Below are positions 1 to 9,819 of a DNA stretch of 40,940 nt, piece by piece (position 1 is the stretch's first letter; each line of letters starts with the position of its first letter). The stretch is from Bacteroides fragilis. Lineage in GTDB: Bacteria; Bacteroidota; Bacteroidia; Bacteroidales; DTGW01. Below the pieces are notes generated by a model. That model was not told the origin of the DNA. It was given only the letters and a program-made list of their open reading frames with translations, and made no database searches. The stretch is from the NCBI GenBank assembly GCA_945889005.1, contig CAMDBI010000029.1, positions 1 through 40,940 on the forward strand, given 5' to 3'. A program made the position numbers and the translations under genes.

Positions 1-100
1 AAATAAAAGCCCCAATATTCAATTATCTATGTTTTAAAACAAAGGGGTAGGTTTTTCAATTTGCTAAATCTGAACTTATAATTAATTGCATATATGATAT

Positions 101-439
101 TTACGTCGTGTTATTTCGTAAATTACATTTTTGTCGGTTGATAGTGAAATTTTTTATAAGTGTATTTAAAGTTGTTGCTTCTCCAACTCCCACTTCAATA
201 ATGGATTGTACAGTACCTATATTATCAATTATTTTTGCCAGAGCATTGCAGTAAGATTCTTTAAATTCTTTGTTATTTGAGTAGCCCTGAATATATGAGC
301 CAGCTTGAAAATCGTAACTAATCAGAATATCCTCTATTGTATTTAATTCATTATTACCTATGCTTTTAAGATATTGAATTATATTTTCGCCTTTTGAATA
401 GAGCTCTTTTATTTTTTGTAATTGTTTAAATTTTTCCAT
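101..439 (-). pseudogene. Truncated SAM-dependent methyltransferase (N-terminal part only)
   Basis: The 112-residue frame ends shortly after a glycine-rich IIEVGVGEATTL segment (about residues 81-92), which looks like motif I of class I Rossmann methyltransferases and would bind S-adenosylmethionine. Enzymes of this type usually run well past 200 residues, and the rest of the fold (later strands and the substrate pocket) is missing. No clear continuation is visible in the remaining 100 bases on any minus-strand frame. The start is ATG at 437-439. It lies 62 bases downstream of the DUF1456 gene on the same strand. I read it as a broken gene. A small intact protein of unknown function is less likely, and the actual methyl acceptor cannot be told. 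Confidence 0.5.
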
Positions 440-501
440 GATGAAAATCTAAAAGTAATATTGAAATAATTGCAATGTGTAAATATATAATTACCTGTAA
501 T

Positions 502-969
502 TTAATTGCTTAATAAGCTATTTCGTTTTTTAAGTCCATTGAGAAAATTTCGAAGTATTTGATCGTTACAGGATTTGAACTGTCGTTGGCTGGGATTGCG
601 AAAAAAGGCACTCAATTCATGTTTGCTCAGTCGAAACTCCGATAATAAAAGAATTTCGAGAATGTCGTCGTCTTGCAGGTTGAGTGCAATTTTAAGCTTT
701 CTAAAAACTATATTGTTATTAATACGATTCTCAGGTATAGGTTGTGGACCTTCCTTTCTTCCTCGCTTGTCTACGATAAGCCCATTGAGAAAGGTTGCTA
801 GAAGTGTGTCTGTAATTTCCTGAAAATCGGGGTCGTCGTCTTTTTTGAGCCAATTGCTTATCTGAGCCCGGTTGGTTTGAAAGTCGGCAATAGCAAATAT
901 CTCGATCATTTTCGAGTCTGAAAAATCGAATAAAAACCTGATTCGGCGCAGAATGTCGTTGTTTGTCAT
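502..969 (-). CDS. yehS: DUF1456 family protein (YehS-like)
   Basis: The 155-residue product is built of two related helical halves, about residues 4-65 and 84-148. Each carries the family pattern: a start like NDILRRIRFLF or NNNIVFRKLKIAL, a middle such as ISNWLKKDDD, and an end such as FLNGLI or FLNGLKK. This matches E. coli YehS and its relatives along the whole length. The family has no established biochemical role; it is a small cytosolic protein found in many Gram-negatives. It sits 53 bases downstream of the hybrid kinase on the same strand, so co-transcription is possible. The start is ATG at 967-969. The family call is firm and the function unknown. Confidence 0.85.
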   Translation of the reverse strand: MTNNDILRRIRFLFDFSDSKMIEIFAIADFQTNRAQISNWLKKDDDPDFQEITDTLLATFLNGLIVDKRGRKEGPQPIPENRINNNIVFRKLKIALNLQDDDILEILLLSEFRLSKHELSAFFRNPSQRQFKSCNDQILRNFLNGLKKRNSLLSN

Positions 970-1022
970 TTGAATACTACTGTTATAAAAGCAACAAATG
1001 TATGCAAAACTGTTTATTATCT

Positions 1023-3521
1023 TTAACTCAAGTGTTGTTTTAATTTTTGTAACAATAAATCAATATTTATTGGTTTACTAATGTAGTCGTTGCATCCAGT
1101 ATTTAATGCACGTTCACAATCGCCCGAGCTTGCATAGGCTGTTTGGGCAATAATTTTTATATAGGGCTTTTCCTTTTTAATTATGGCTGTAATAGTAAAA
1201 CCAGACACATCGGGAAGTCTTATATCCATAAGTATAAGATCTATTGGTTGTTCGCGAACAATATTTAGTGCCTCAAATCCTAAACTGGTGTGAATAATAT
1301 TTAAACCAATGTTTGCGAGTGCTTCTTTAATAAATATTGCATTGTAGTGATCGTCTTCGACTAAAAGTATAGTAGCTTTAGGAAGCAATAAGTTATAGGA
1401 ATGTAAACTATGTTTTTCTGTTTGATCATAATTGTCAGAACTTTTTAGAGGTATTGTAAAATAAAATGTTGTACCAATACCGGGTTCCGATTCGAGCCAA
1501 ATATTACCATCGAGAAGTTTTACAAGTCCTTTTACAATTGATAAACCCAATCCGGCTCCACCATAAAGTTGCGATTTTTCTTGTTCAATTTGTGCAAATC
1601 GTTCAAAAACCAACGATTGTTTTTCTTTGGGTATACCAATGCCGGTATCTTTGACATAAAATAAAGTGTGTGAGCTATAATAAGGTTTGCAACCTATTTC
1701 AATTTTACCAGAATCGGTAAACTTAAATGCGTTACCAATCAGATTTATAAGTATTTGTTTTAGTTTAAGACTATCTGTAACAATCTGATTTAGCTTAAAT
1801 TCGCATTGCGGGTCTATGCAAAATTCAATATGTTGTTTATTTAAACGTTTTTTTTGTTCATTGTAAGTTATTTCAAGCTCTTCGAAAAGTTCAATAAGGT
1901 TACATAAATTGAAATGAACTTCGAGTTGACCGGCTTCGATCTTTGCTATATCGAGTATTTCGTCGATAATTTGCAGCAGATCTTTGCTTCTTTGTATAAT
2001 AATATTCGAATAGATCTCTAGTTTTGGGCGATTGTCGAAGTTTTTAGTTATTAGTTCCGAAAAACCCATGATGGCATTCATTGGGGTGCGTATTTCGTGA
2101 CTCATATTTTGTAAAAAAGCAGTTTTAAGTCGGTCGCTTTCTTCTGCTCTTTCTTTGGCTAATATTAATTCATTATTGATGTTATTAATTTTGGTGTTAC
2201 TTTCATACAATTCTTCGTTTAGTGTTTCATATTCTTCATTAGTTGCCATAAGATTTTTTTCACTTTCTTCGGCCTTATATTTTGCTTCGAGTAGCTCATT
2301 CTCGTATTTTTTTTTGTTGGTTACATCGGTAAAAATCACTGCAAAATAATCCTTGCGAGGGGCATAGGCAACTACATCGTAGTGTTTTTTTAGAGCTTCA
2401 TTGTAGCTCTCGAAATGTAAGGACTCAAGGGTTTGGGCAACATTGCCATATTTCTCGATCCACTCAGGTTCAAGCATGGGTATTATTTCTTTTACTCTTT
2501 TTCCAACTATTTCACTGGCTTTAAGTCCCGTTAAGTTTTCAAAAGCTTTATTTAGCATCAGAAACCGATAATCGATTGGTTTGTGGTCTTCGTCATAAAT
2601 CATTTCGTGAAGTGCAAAACCTTGTTCCATGTTTTCGAAAAGTAGTCGAAATTGTTTTTCGTTTTCTTCTGCACGTAATTTAGATAAATACAGTTGTTTG
2701 GTCTTGTTTTTTACTTCAGTAATATCTTCGAAAGTTACAATAACTTCGTATGGCATTTTTTCGTTTTCCCTAAATTTGGGGATTGAATTAATATTGATCC
2801 AATGATAATCTTCTTTTTCGGGTATAAACACACCTAAAATTGAATTCATTATCGGTTGTCCGGTTTTTAGCGTAATCATTACTGGGTGCTCGTAGCCCGG
2901 ATAATCGCTTCCATCTTCATGTATTGCTTTCCATCGAGGGTCAAATGGTGTTTTTCCTTTTAGTTGGTCATTTGTTAAACCCAGTATTCGCGATGCAGAT
3001 TGGTTTGCTTCAATTATTTGACCTTTAGAATCGTGGTATACAACTCCCTGAATAGTATTGTCGAACAGAAATCTGTGTTTTTCTTTACTTTCTTCAAGTT
3101 TTTGAAGTAGTGAGAATGTGCGTAAACCTGTTGTGAGAATCGATTTGAGTCGGGTAGGGGTAAGTTCAGATTTTACTTCATAGTCGTTTATTTCAAAATT
3201 TTGTATTACAAGCGATTCGGGTGCTTCGCCAGGGTAACCTGTACGAATCATAATGCGCACTTTCTCATTTTTAAGTTCCTGGCGTATAAACGATATAAGT
3301 TGTAGCCCTTCATGGTCTTTCTCAATTGCTACGTCGAGTATTATATATGCCAAATCGGGATTTTCTGAAATTTGTTTTCGAGCTTCTGATATTGATAACG
3401 AAGTCACAATGTTTAGTTTCTTTTGTTCGAAACTAAAATCGGCGAGTATATTTTGGGTAAGTATTAGTTCTTCGTTATCATCATCGACTACAAGAACTTT
3501 CCATGTTTTGTTGTTTGTCAT
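1023..3521 (-). CDS. Hybrid histidine kinase with N- and C-terminal receiver domains and PAS sensors
   Basis: The 832-residue cytosolic signalling protein has no membrane segment. A receiver domain (about 5-130) carries D13-D15, phospho-acceptor D63 and K117. PAS/PAC-type sensor regions follow at about 145-275 and 290-410, then a coiled coil at 410-465. The HisKA domain has H475 in NMSHEIRTP. The HATPase domain has N597 (N box), D625 in DTGIGI (G1) and GGAGLGL at 654-660 (G2). The C-terminal receiver has E722/D723/D724, D766 and K816. ATP-dependent phosphate would pass from H475 to D766, while the N-terminal receiver may take input from another kinase. No HPt or DNA-binding output domain is in this protein or nearby, so the target is unknown. 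The first residues (MTNN) match those of the next gene, probably by chance. Confidence 0.93.
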   Translation of the reverse strand: MTNNKTWKVLVVDDDNEELILTQNILADFSFEQKKLNIVTSLSISEARKQISENPDLAYIILDVAIEKDHEGLQLISFIRQELKNEKVRIMIRTGYPGEAPESLVIQNFEINDYEVKSELTPTRLKSILTTGLRTFSLLQKLEESKEKHRFLFDNTIQGVVYHDSKGQIIEANQSASRILGLTNDQLKGKTPFDPRWKAIHEDGSDYPGYEHPVMITLKTGQPIMNSILGVFIPEKEDYHWININSIPKFRENEKMPYEVIVTFEDITEVKNKTKQLYLSKLRAEENEKQFRLLFENMEQGFALHEMIYDEDHKPIDYRFLMLNKAFENLTGLKASEIVGKRVKEIIPMLEPEWIEKYGNVAQTLESLHFESYNEALKKHYDVVAYAPRKDYFAVIFTDVTNKKKYENELLEAKYKAEESEKNLMATNEEYETLNEELYESNTKINNINNELILAKERAEESDRLKTAFLQNMSHEIRTPMNAIMGFSELITKNFDNRPKLEIYSNIIIQRSKDLLQIIDEILDIAKIEAGQLEVHFNLCNLIELFEELEITYNEQKKRLNKQHIEFCIDPQCEFKLNQIVTDSLKLKQILINLIGNAFKFTDSGKIEIGCKPYYSSHTLFYVKDTGIGIPKEKQSLVFERFAQIEQEKSQLYGGAGLGLSIVKGLVKLLDGNIWLESEPGIGTTFYFTIPLKSSDNYDQTEKHSLHSYNLLLPKATILLVEDDHYNAIFIKEALANIGLNIIHTSLGFEALNIVREQPIDLILMDIRLPDVSGFTITAIIKKEKPYIKIIAQTAYASSGDCERALNTGCNDYISKPINIDLLLQKLKQHLS

Positions 3522-3642
3522 TTTTGTTCGAACTAGTTTTTAATGGTATATTTTTTTTTAAAAATCGTTAATTGGGGTTAAGTTAATTAATGATTTTGAA
3601 TTAAAGTTAATAAAAATTAGTGAGTAAAAACAACATTCAATT

Positions 3643-3650
3643 TATATTTG
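3643..3650 (+). promoter_or_regulatory. Putative -7 promoter element of rlmN
   Basis: TATATTTG matches the Bacteroidota -7 pattern TAnnTTTG exactly. It lies 18 bases upstream of the ATG at 3669. No TTTG is seen at the usual 19-21 base distance upstream, so the promoter would be weak or differently built. The element overlaps the alternative TTG start at 3648, which favours the ATG. Confidence 0.35.
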
Positions 3651-3668
3651 TCCATTATTTTAAAACAA

Positions 3669-4691
3669 ATGCAAAATATTTTTGGATTAACACTCCTAGA
3701 ACTCGATCAACTTGTATTGCTCGAGAAGCTACCGCGCTTTACAGCCAAACAAATAGCCGACTGGATGTACAAAAAACATGTATCGGCTATCGATGAAATG
3801 ACCAATATTTCGGCACAGAACAGAAACTTGTTAAACGAAAAATATACAATTTTAAAAAATAAACACTCCAATGTTCAGGTTTCGAATGATGGAACAAAGA
3901 AATATCTTTTTCCTGCCGCCAACAACAAGGCTATCGAATCGGCATATATTCCAGACAAAGACAGGGCAACGCTTTGTGTATCGTCGCAAGTAGGTTGCAA
4001 AATGGGTTGCCTGTTTTGTATGACGGGTAAACAAGGATTTCAGGCACATCTTACTGTAGGTGAAATTGTAAATCAGGTCGAAAGCCTTCCAGAACGCGAT
4101 CTGCTAACCAATATTGTATACATGGGTATGGGCGAACCCTTCGACAATATCGACAATGTATTGAAAAGTCTCGAAATACTTACTGCCGAGTATGGTTACA
4201 ACATGAGCCACAAACGTATTACAGTTTCGACGGTTGGTATCATACCCGGTATGAAGCAATTCCTTGAGAATAGTGGCTGTCATTTGGCAGTGAGTCTGCA
4301 TTCGCCATTCGATGAGGAACGCAGAAAATTAATGCCTGTACAACATGTATATCCTGTAAATGAGGTGATAAAAGCTATTAAAGACTTCGATTTAGGGAAA
4401 CAACGTCGCGTATCGTTCGAATACATTATGTTTAAAGGCATAAACGACAGCCCAGCCCATGTTAAAGAACTTACAAAGATTCTAAATGGACTCGATTGCC
4501 GTATCAACCTTATAAAGTTTCACCCTGTACCCAATGTACCTTTCGAAAGTAGCGACGATACTATTATCGAGAATTTTAAAGAAGCGTTGAATCGCAAAGG
4601 AATTGTAACAACGCTCAGAGCTTCACGGGGACAGGACATACTGGCTGCATGTGGTTTGTTGTCGACCAAGGAACTTGTAAATAAACTTTGA
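3669..4691 (+). CDS. rlmN: 23S rRNA (adenine2503-C2)/tRNA methyltransferase RlmN
   Basis: RlmN is a radical SAM enzyme that methylates C2 of A2503 in 23S rRNA and A37 in some tRNAs. The 340-residue product shows the full family signature. The [4Fe-4S] motif GCKMGCLFC gives C110, C114 and C117. The GMGEP motif lies in VYMGMGEPF. The methyl-carrying cysteine near the C-terminus is C328 in AACG. The N-terminal helical domain is present. I chose ATG 3669 over the in-frame TTG at 3648 because the longer version adds only seven non-conserved residues and overlaps a -7-like element. Its stop lies 7 bases before the start of a decayed rlmF, another 23S rRNA methyltransferase, which suggests a former two-gene rRNA modification operon. 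Confidence 0.95.
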   Translation: MQNIFGLTLLELDQLVLLEKLPRFTAKQIADWMYKKHVSAIDEMTNISAQNRNLLNEKYTILKNKHSNVQVSNDGTKKYLFPAANNKAIESAYIPDKDRATLCVSSQVGCKMGCLFCMTGKQGFQAHLTVGEIVNQVESLPERDLLTNIVYMGMGEPFDNIDNVLKSLEILTAEYGYNMSHKRITVSTVGIIPGMKQFLENSGCHLAVSLHSPFDEERRKLMPVQHVYPVNEVIKAIKDFDLGKQRRVSFEYIMFKGINDSPAHVKELTKILNGLDCRINLIKFHPVPNVPFESSDDTIIENFKEALNRKGIVTTLRASRGQDILAACGLLSTKELVNKL

Positions 4692-4698
4692 CCTTTTT

Positions 4699-5054
4699 AT
4701 GTTGCCCAAAAAGAATGCTTACCCGAAAGAGAAAACAAAAGAAAACATCAACCCTGATTTTAAATATCGGAGGGCAAAATGGAGAATTGTGGTGTAAAGG
4801 AGGGGAGGAGCGATTTGTAGATGATACGATTCGACAAAGTGTGCAATTTTCGACTTCTTGTTTTTGGTTTTCTACTTTAGTTTCGAAACATTCGACTCTC
4901 AAAAGCATATATGATACCTTGAAAAAAGTGGGCGCAACAAATGTGAAAACGATTTCGATGGGACAAGGTCAAAAAATTGGACGAATTGTAGCATGGACTT
5001 TTTTTGACTATTGAACAACAAAATCAATGGGCGAATAAGAGATGGAAACATTAA
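4699..5054 (+). pseudogene. rlmF: rlmF remnant (23S rRNA A1618 N6-methyltransferase), internally deleted and frameshifted
   Basis: Three pieces of an RlmF/YbiN gene can be read. From ATG 4699 one frame gives an RlmF-like start (MLPKKNAYPKEKTK) and then loses similarity. A second frame, from about 4745, carries family C-terminal motifs: GGQNGELWCKGGEERFV, FSTLVSKHSTLKSIYDTLKK, then MGQGQKIGR and IVAWTF. At the T-run near 4999-5006 the frame ends in FFDY-stop; ignoring one T restores LTIEQQNQWANKRWKH and a TAA at 5052-5054, as expected for the true C-terminus. Intact RlmF is roughly 300 residues, so most of the SAM-binding core is missing. This indicates an internal deletion plus a frameshift. 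The A1618 methylation is therefore probably absent unless another copy exists. Confidence 0.82.
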
Positions 5055-5077
5055 AAACCATTCAATTTTTAATTTCC

Positions 5078-5102
5078 ATTAGTCATTAGTAATTTGTAAT
5101 TA
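5078..5102 (-). repeat. 25-bp AT-rich interspersed repeat, copy 1 (inverted)
   Basis: On the minus strand this reads TAATTACAAAT, then T, ACTAAT, G, ACTAAT. The same 25-mer with the two variable bases swapped occurs on the plus strand at 8026-8050. The repeat supplies the stop codon of the metallo-beta-lactamase-fold gene. The two copies face each other around that gene and the DUF349 gene. Confidence 0.6.
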
Positions 5103-5870
5103 GTCATTACTAATGATTTCCAAATCATCGTATGCCAAGCGAATATTTGGAGGCAATTCAAGTTCAATTTCAGCATGCTTGCCCAATTGATCGCTTATAT
5201 GTGTTATGAGACCTAGTTTGGGTTTTATTTCTTGAATAAGATTTATAGCTTCACCCATAGTATAGTGCGAAATATGTGTTTTTTTTCGCAGACCACTTAC
5301 TACCAATGTATTTACGCCAATTATTTTTTTCTTTTCCTCGTCCGATATGTAATTGAGGTCTGTTATATAGGCAAAATCATTAATTCTGTAGCCAAATACA
5401 GGAAGCTGGCTATGCATAACTCTAATGGGAAGCACTTCGATAGTATTATTAATTAAAAATGCTTTGTTTTCAATGTTTATAAGGTTCATTTCGGGTATGC
5501 CTGGGTATTTTTCAGTACGAAAAGAATAATCAAAAACATTTCTCACGACCATTGCAACTCTGCTTTCGCAATAAATATCCATAGGTTTTCCACTCAGATA
5601 GTTGAACGAACGAATATCGTCCAAACCAGCTATATGATCGCGGTGTTCGTGAGTAAGCAAAAGTGCATCGACCATAGTAATGTCGGCACGCAGCGCCTGA
5701 GTTCTAAAATCGGGACCAGCATCAATCACAATATTTAATCCATTGAGTTCAATTTTTACCGATGAACGCAATCGCTTATCGCGAGGGTCGTTCGACATAC
5801 ATACATTGCACTTGCAAGCTACTACCGGAACGCCCATCGATGTGCCAGTGCCTAGAAATTTTATTTTCAC
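5100..5870 (-). CDS. PhnP-like metallo-beta-lactamase-fold hydrolase
   Basis: The 256-residue product has the MBL metal motif THEHRDH (H74, H76, D78, H79). Further likely ligands are H153 in VMHSQ, D170 in YITD, and histidines in the HISH and THISD segments. Near the N-terminus, ACKCNVC (C19, C21, C24) matches the extra zinc site of the cyclic-phosphate phosphodiesterase PhnP. Known relatives hydrolyse phosphodiesters, but no C-P lyase (phn) genes lie nearby, so the substrate here is open. The start is GTG at 5868-5870, because an in-frame stop lies two codons upstream and no ATG fits. The end of the frame overlaps an AT-rich interspersed repeat. Transcription is divergent from the DUF349 gene. 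Confidence 0.85.
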   Translation of the reverse strand: MKIKFLGTGTSMGVPVVACKCNVCMSNDPRDKRLRSSVKIELNGLNIVIDAGPDFRTQALRADITMVDALLLTHEHRDHIAGLDDIRSFNYLSGKPMDIYCESRVAMVVRNVFDYSFRTEKYPGIPEMNLINIENKAFLINNTIEVLPIRVMHSQLPVFGYRINDFAYITDLNYISDEEKKKIIGVNTLVVSGLRKKTHISHYTMGEAINLIQEIKPKLGLITHISDQLGKHAEIELELPPNIRLAYDDLEIISND

Positions 5871-5939
5871 TATTTACTATGGTTTTTTAACAAAGATAGA
5901 AAAATGGAATTAAGTAGAACGTAAAATGATAATAGCTTC

Positions 5940-6000
5940 AAATCCAAATTTTAACATTCTCACATTTTCAAATTGTTACATTTGCATATTACCTCATTAG
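5940..6000. repeat. AT-rich CACATTT-type intergenic repeat
   Basis: This spacer contains strings such as TTCTCACATTTTCAAATTG and TTACATTTGCATATTA. They resemble the spacers at 36090-36160 and 39150-39190. It lies between the divergent MBL-fold and DUF349 genes, just upstream of the latter's promoter. The family assignment rests on eye comparison only. Confidence 0.3.
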
Positions 6001-6028
6001 TACTTTAGCAGATTATTTTGATAAAATC

Positions 6029-6060
6029 TTTGAGTATTAATTGGTAAATATCTATTTTCG
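6029..6060 (+). promoter_or_regulatory. Bacteroidota-type promoter of the DUF349 gene
   Basis: A -33 TTTG at 6029-6032 is followed after 20 bases by TATTTTCG at 6053-6060, one mismatch from the -7 consensus TAnnTTTG. The predicted transcript would start close to 6067, leaving a leader of about 15 bases before ATG 6083. The arsR promoter at 33234-33265 has the same form (TTTG-N20-TAnTTTCG). Confidence 0.5.
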
Positions 6061-6082
6061 TAGCCGAATTTAAAATCAATGT

Positions 6083-8017
6083 ATGGAACTCTACAATCTT
6101 GACAACTCAGTTCGTGAAGAACTACCGGGAGAAGCAATCTCGGGTACGCCAGATCAAACTATCGAAGCTAATGCTTCTGTTGCCGATACAACTGTTGCAA
6201 ACGATCAATTAGAATCTACATTGCACATCGATACTCACGAAGATATCGTGATTGGAATACATGTCGATGGCGAAGTGGTTGAAATTGAAGAACAGCCTAG
6301 CAGTGACTATTCCGAATTGTCGAAGGAGCAACTAATAGAGCTTCTTCAAAAATTGGTCAACGAAAACGATATAGACCAGATTAAAGCTGACATTGAGAGT
6401 ATTAAAATAAATTTCTATAAGCGTCACAAGGCCGAATACGAATTGAAACGCAAAGAATTTGTCGATACGGGCAATAATATCGACGATTTTAAAACCGACG
6501 AAGATCCTTTGGAATTAAAATTTAAAGATCTTTTGAAAGTTTATAAAGATAAAAAAGCCGTGCTTAACCAAAAAGCTGAGGCCGAAAAGGTTCAAAACCT
6601 GAAACTTAAACTTCAGATTGTTGAAGAAATAAAGCATTTGACCAATAGTACAGAATCTACAAACGATACATACCAACATTTTAAAGATATTCAGAAACGT
6701 TGGCGCGACATTGGACCTGTTCCTCAGCAAAATGTAAACGACCTTTGGAAAAGCTATAACCACCATGTAGAAGCTTTTTACGATTTTCTGAAAATCAATA
6801 AAGAGCTCCGCGATCTCGATCTCAAACGAAATCTCGAAGCTAAAATTGGTCTTTGCGAAAATGCTGAAGAATTGCTACTTGAACCATCGGTTGTTAAAGC
6901 GTTTAAGCAACTTCAAGATTATCACGATCAGTGGAAAGAAATTGGTCCTGTTCCAAACGAACTTCGCAACGAAATATGGAACAGATTTAAAGACATTACT
7001 TCTAAAATAAACAAGCAACACCAAGATTATTTCGAAGATTTAAAAGTTCAACAAGAAAAAAACCTCGAAGCCAAAACATTACTTTGCGAAAAAGCAGAGG
7101 AAATAGCCAATTCAGAAGCTGCAACCGTCAAAGATTTTGAATTGAGATCGAAAGACATGGTCGAACTTCAGAATGTTTGGCGTACCATTGGTTTTGCTCC
7201 CAAGAAAGACAACAATAAAATATACGAAAGGTTTAGAGCAGCTTGCGACGAATTCTTTAACAAGAAACGCAATTATATGAACGATGTTAAAGAGTTATAC
7301 AACAACAACCTGCAACTGAAAATAGATCTTTGTATTCAAGCCGAATCGCTGAAAGACAGCACCGAATGGAAAAAAGCAACAGACGAACTTATCAATATTC
7401 AAAAACGATGGAAAGAAATAGGATCGGTACCTCGTAAACAATCAGATCTAATTTGGAAACGTTTCCGTACAGCTTGCGACGAGTTTTTTAACCGAAAATC
7501 GCAATATTTTAGTACTGTTGACTCTCAATACGAAGAAAATTTTAAAGCAAAACTTGCAATTATCGAAAAAATTGAAGCATTTCAATTGACCGACAATATC
7601 GAAGAAGATTTTGCAAGCCTCAAAGAAATTCAACGCCAGTGGACTGATATTGGTTTTGTACCAATAAAACAAAAAGAAGAAATCAATAATAAATACCGCA
7701 ATCTGATTAATCAATTGTTCGACAACTTGAAAGTTGACGATGGTAAACGTCGAATGATGAAGTTTAAGAACAAAATTGACAATATGCCTCACAATCAGCG
7801 TACCGATGTTAAGATCAACCGCGAACGAGACAAAATGATTATGCGATTGAAAAAACTAGAAAGCGATATTGTGTTGTGGGACAATAATATAGGTTTTTTT
7901 GCAAATACTAAAAATGCTCAGGCAATGATCGCCGAAGTGCAGAAAAATATCGATGCTGCACGTGTTGAAATCAAAGAACTTGAAGTTAAGATCAAGTTAA
8001 TTGATAAAATGGAATAG
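6083..8017 (+). CDS. DUF349 coiled-coil protein with five repeats
   Basis: The 644-residue protein is mostly charged and helical. Five DUF349 units are visible by their W..IG..P cores: RWRDIGPVP, QWKEIGPVP, VWRTIGFAP, RWKEIGSVP and QWTDIGFVP, spaced about 65-75 residues apart between roughly residues 205 and 560. An acidic, low-complexity N-terminus (1-90) and a C-terminal coiled coil (about 585-644) flank them. There is no signal peptide or membrane segment, so it is expected in the cytosol. The domain is widespread in Bacteroidota and Actinobacteria with no established function. It has its own promoter and is followed by pyrG 106 bases on, with an interspersed repeat between. Confidence 0.9.
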   Translation: MELYNLDNSVREELPGEAISGTPDQTIEANASVADTTVANDQLESTLHIDTHEDIVIGIHVDGEVVEIEEQPSSDYSELSKEQLIELLQKLVNENDIDQIKADIESIKINFYKRHKAEYELKRKEFVDTGNNIDDFKTDEDPLELKFKDLLKVYKDKKAVLNQKAEAEKVQNLKLKLQIVEEIKHLTNSTESTNDTYQHFKDIQKRWRDIGPVPQQNVNDLWKSYNHHVEAFYDFLKINKELRDLDLKRNLEAKIGLCENAEELLLEPSVVKAFKQLQDYHDQWKEIGPVPNELRNEIWNRFKDITSKINKQHQDYFEDLKVQQEKNLEAKTLLCEKAEEIANSEAATVKDFELRSKDMVELQNVWRTIGFAPKKDNNKIYERFRAACDEFFNKKRNYMNDVKELYNNNLQLKIDLCIQAESLKDSTEWKKATDELINIQKRWKEIGSVPRKQSDLIWKRFRTACDEFFNRKSQYFSTVDSQYEENFKAKLAIIEKIEAFQLTDNIEEDFASLKEIQRQWTDIGFVPIKQKEEINNKYRNLINQLFDNLKVDDGKRRMMKFKNKIDNMPHNQRTDVKINRERDKMIMRLKKLESDIVLWDNNIGFFANTKNAQAMIAEVQKNIDAARVEIKELEVKIKLIDKME

Positions 8018-8025
8018 TTAATTAC

Positions 8026-8050
8026 TAATTACAAATGACTAATTACTAAT
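8026..8050 (+). repeat. 25-bp AT-rich interspersed repeat, copy 2
   Basis: This plus-strand copy reads TAATTACAAAT, then G, ACTAAT, T, ACTAAT. It differs from the inverted copy at 5078-5102 at only two positions. It lies just after the DUF349 stop. The following 70 bases are also simple AT-rich sequence (ATTCATCATTCATCATTAAT), with no other element recognised before pyrG. Confidence 0.6.
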
Positions 8051-8114
8051 TTTTTATTAAAGTGGAATTAGGTTTTTCATTTTTTATTTTTAATTCATCA
8101 TTCATCATTAATAA

Positions 8115-9737
<1,623 letters not shown>

Positions 9738-9819
9738 AAGTTTATAAAGATAAAGGTCTAAAAAGTCAATATTTGATTGAAAAATAAAAATTCATAACAC
9801 ATATTATAATTAGTTACGC

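Noticed and set aside
4615-4908. Minus-strand frame of 97 residues over rlmN and the rlmF remnant
   Set aside because: It is antisense to recognised coding motifs and has no family features.
4688-5014. Plus-strand frame of 108 residues as an intact new gene
   Set aside because: It contains RlmF C-terminal motifs out of frame with the RlmF-like start at 4699 and ends early at a T-run, so it is part of a pseudogene.
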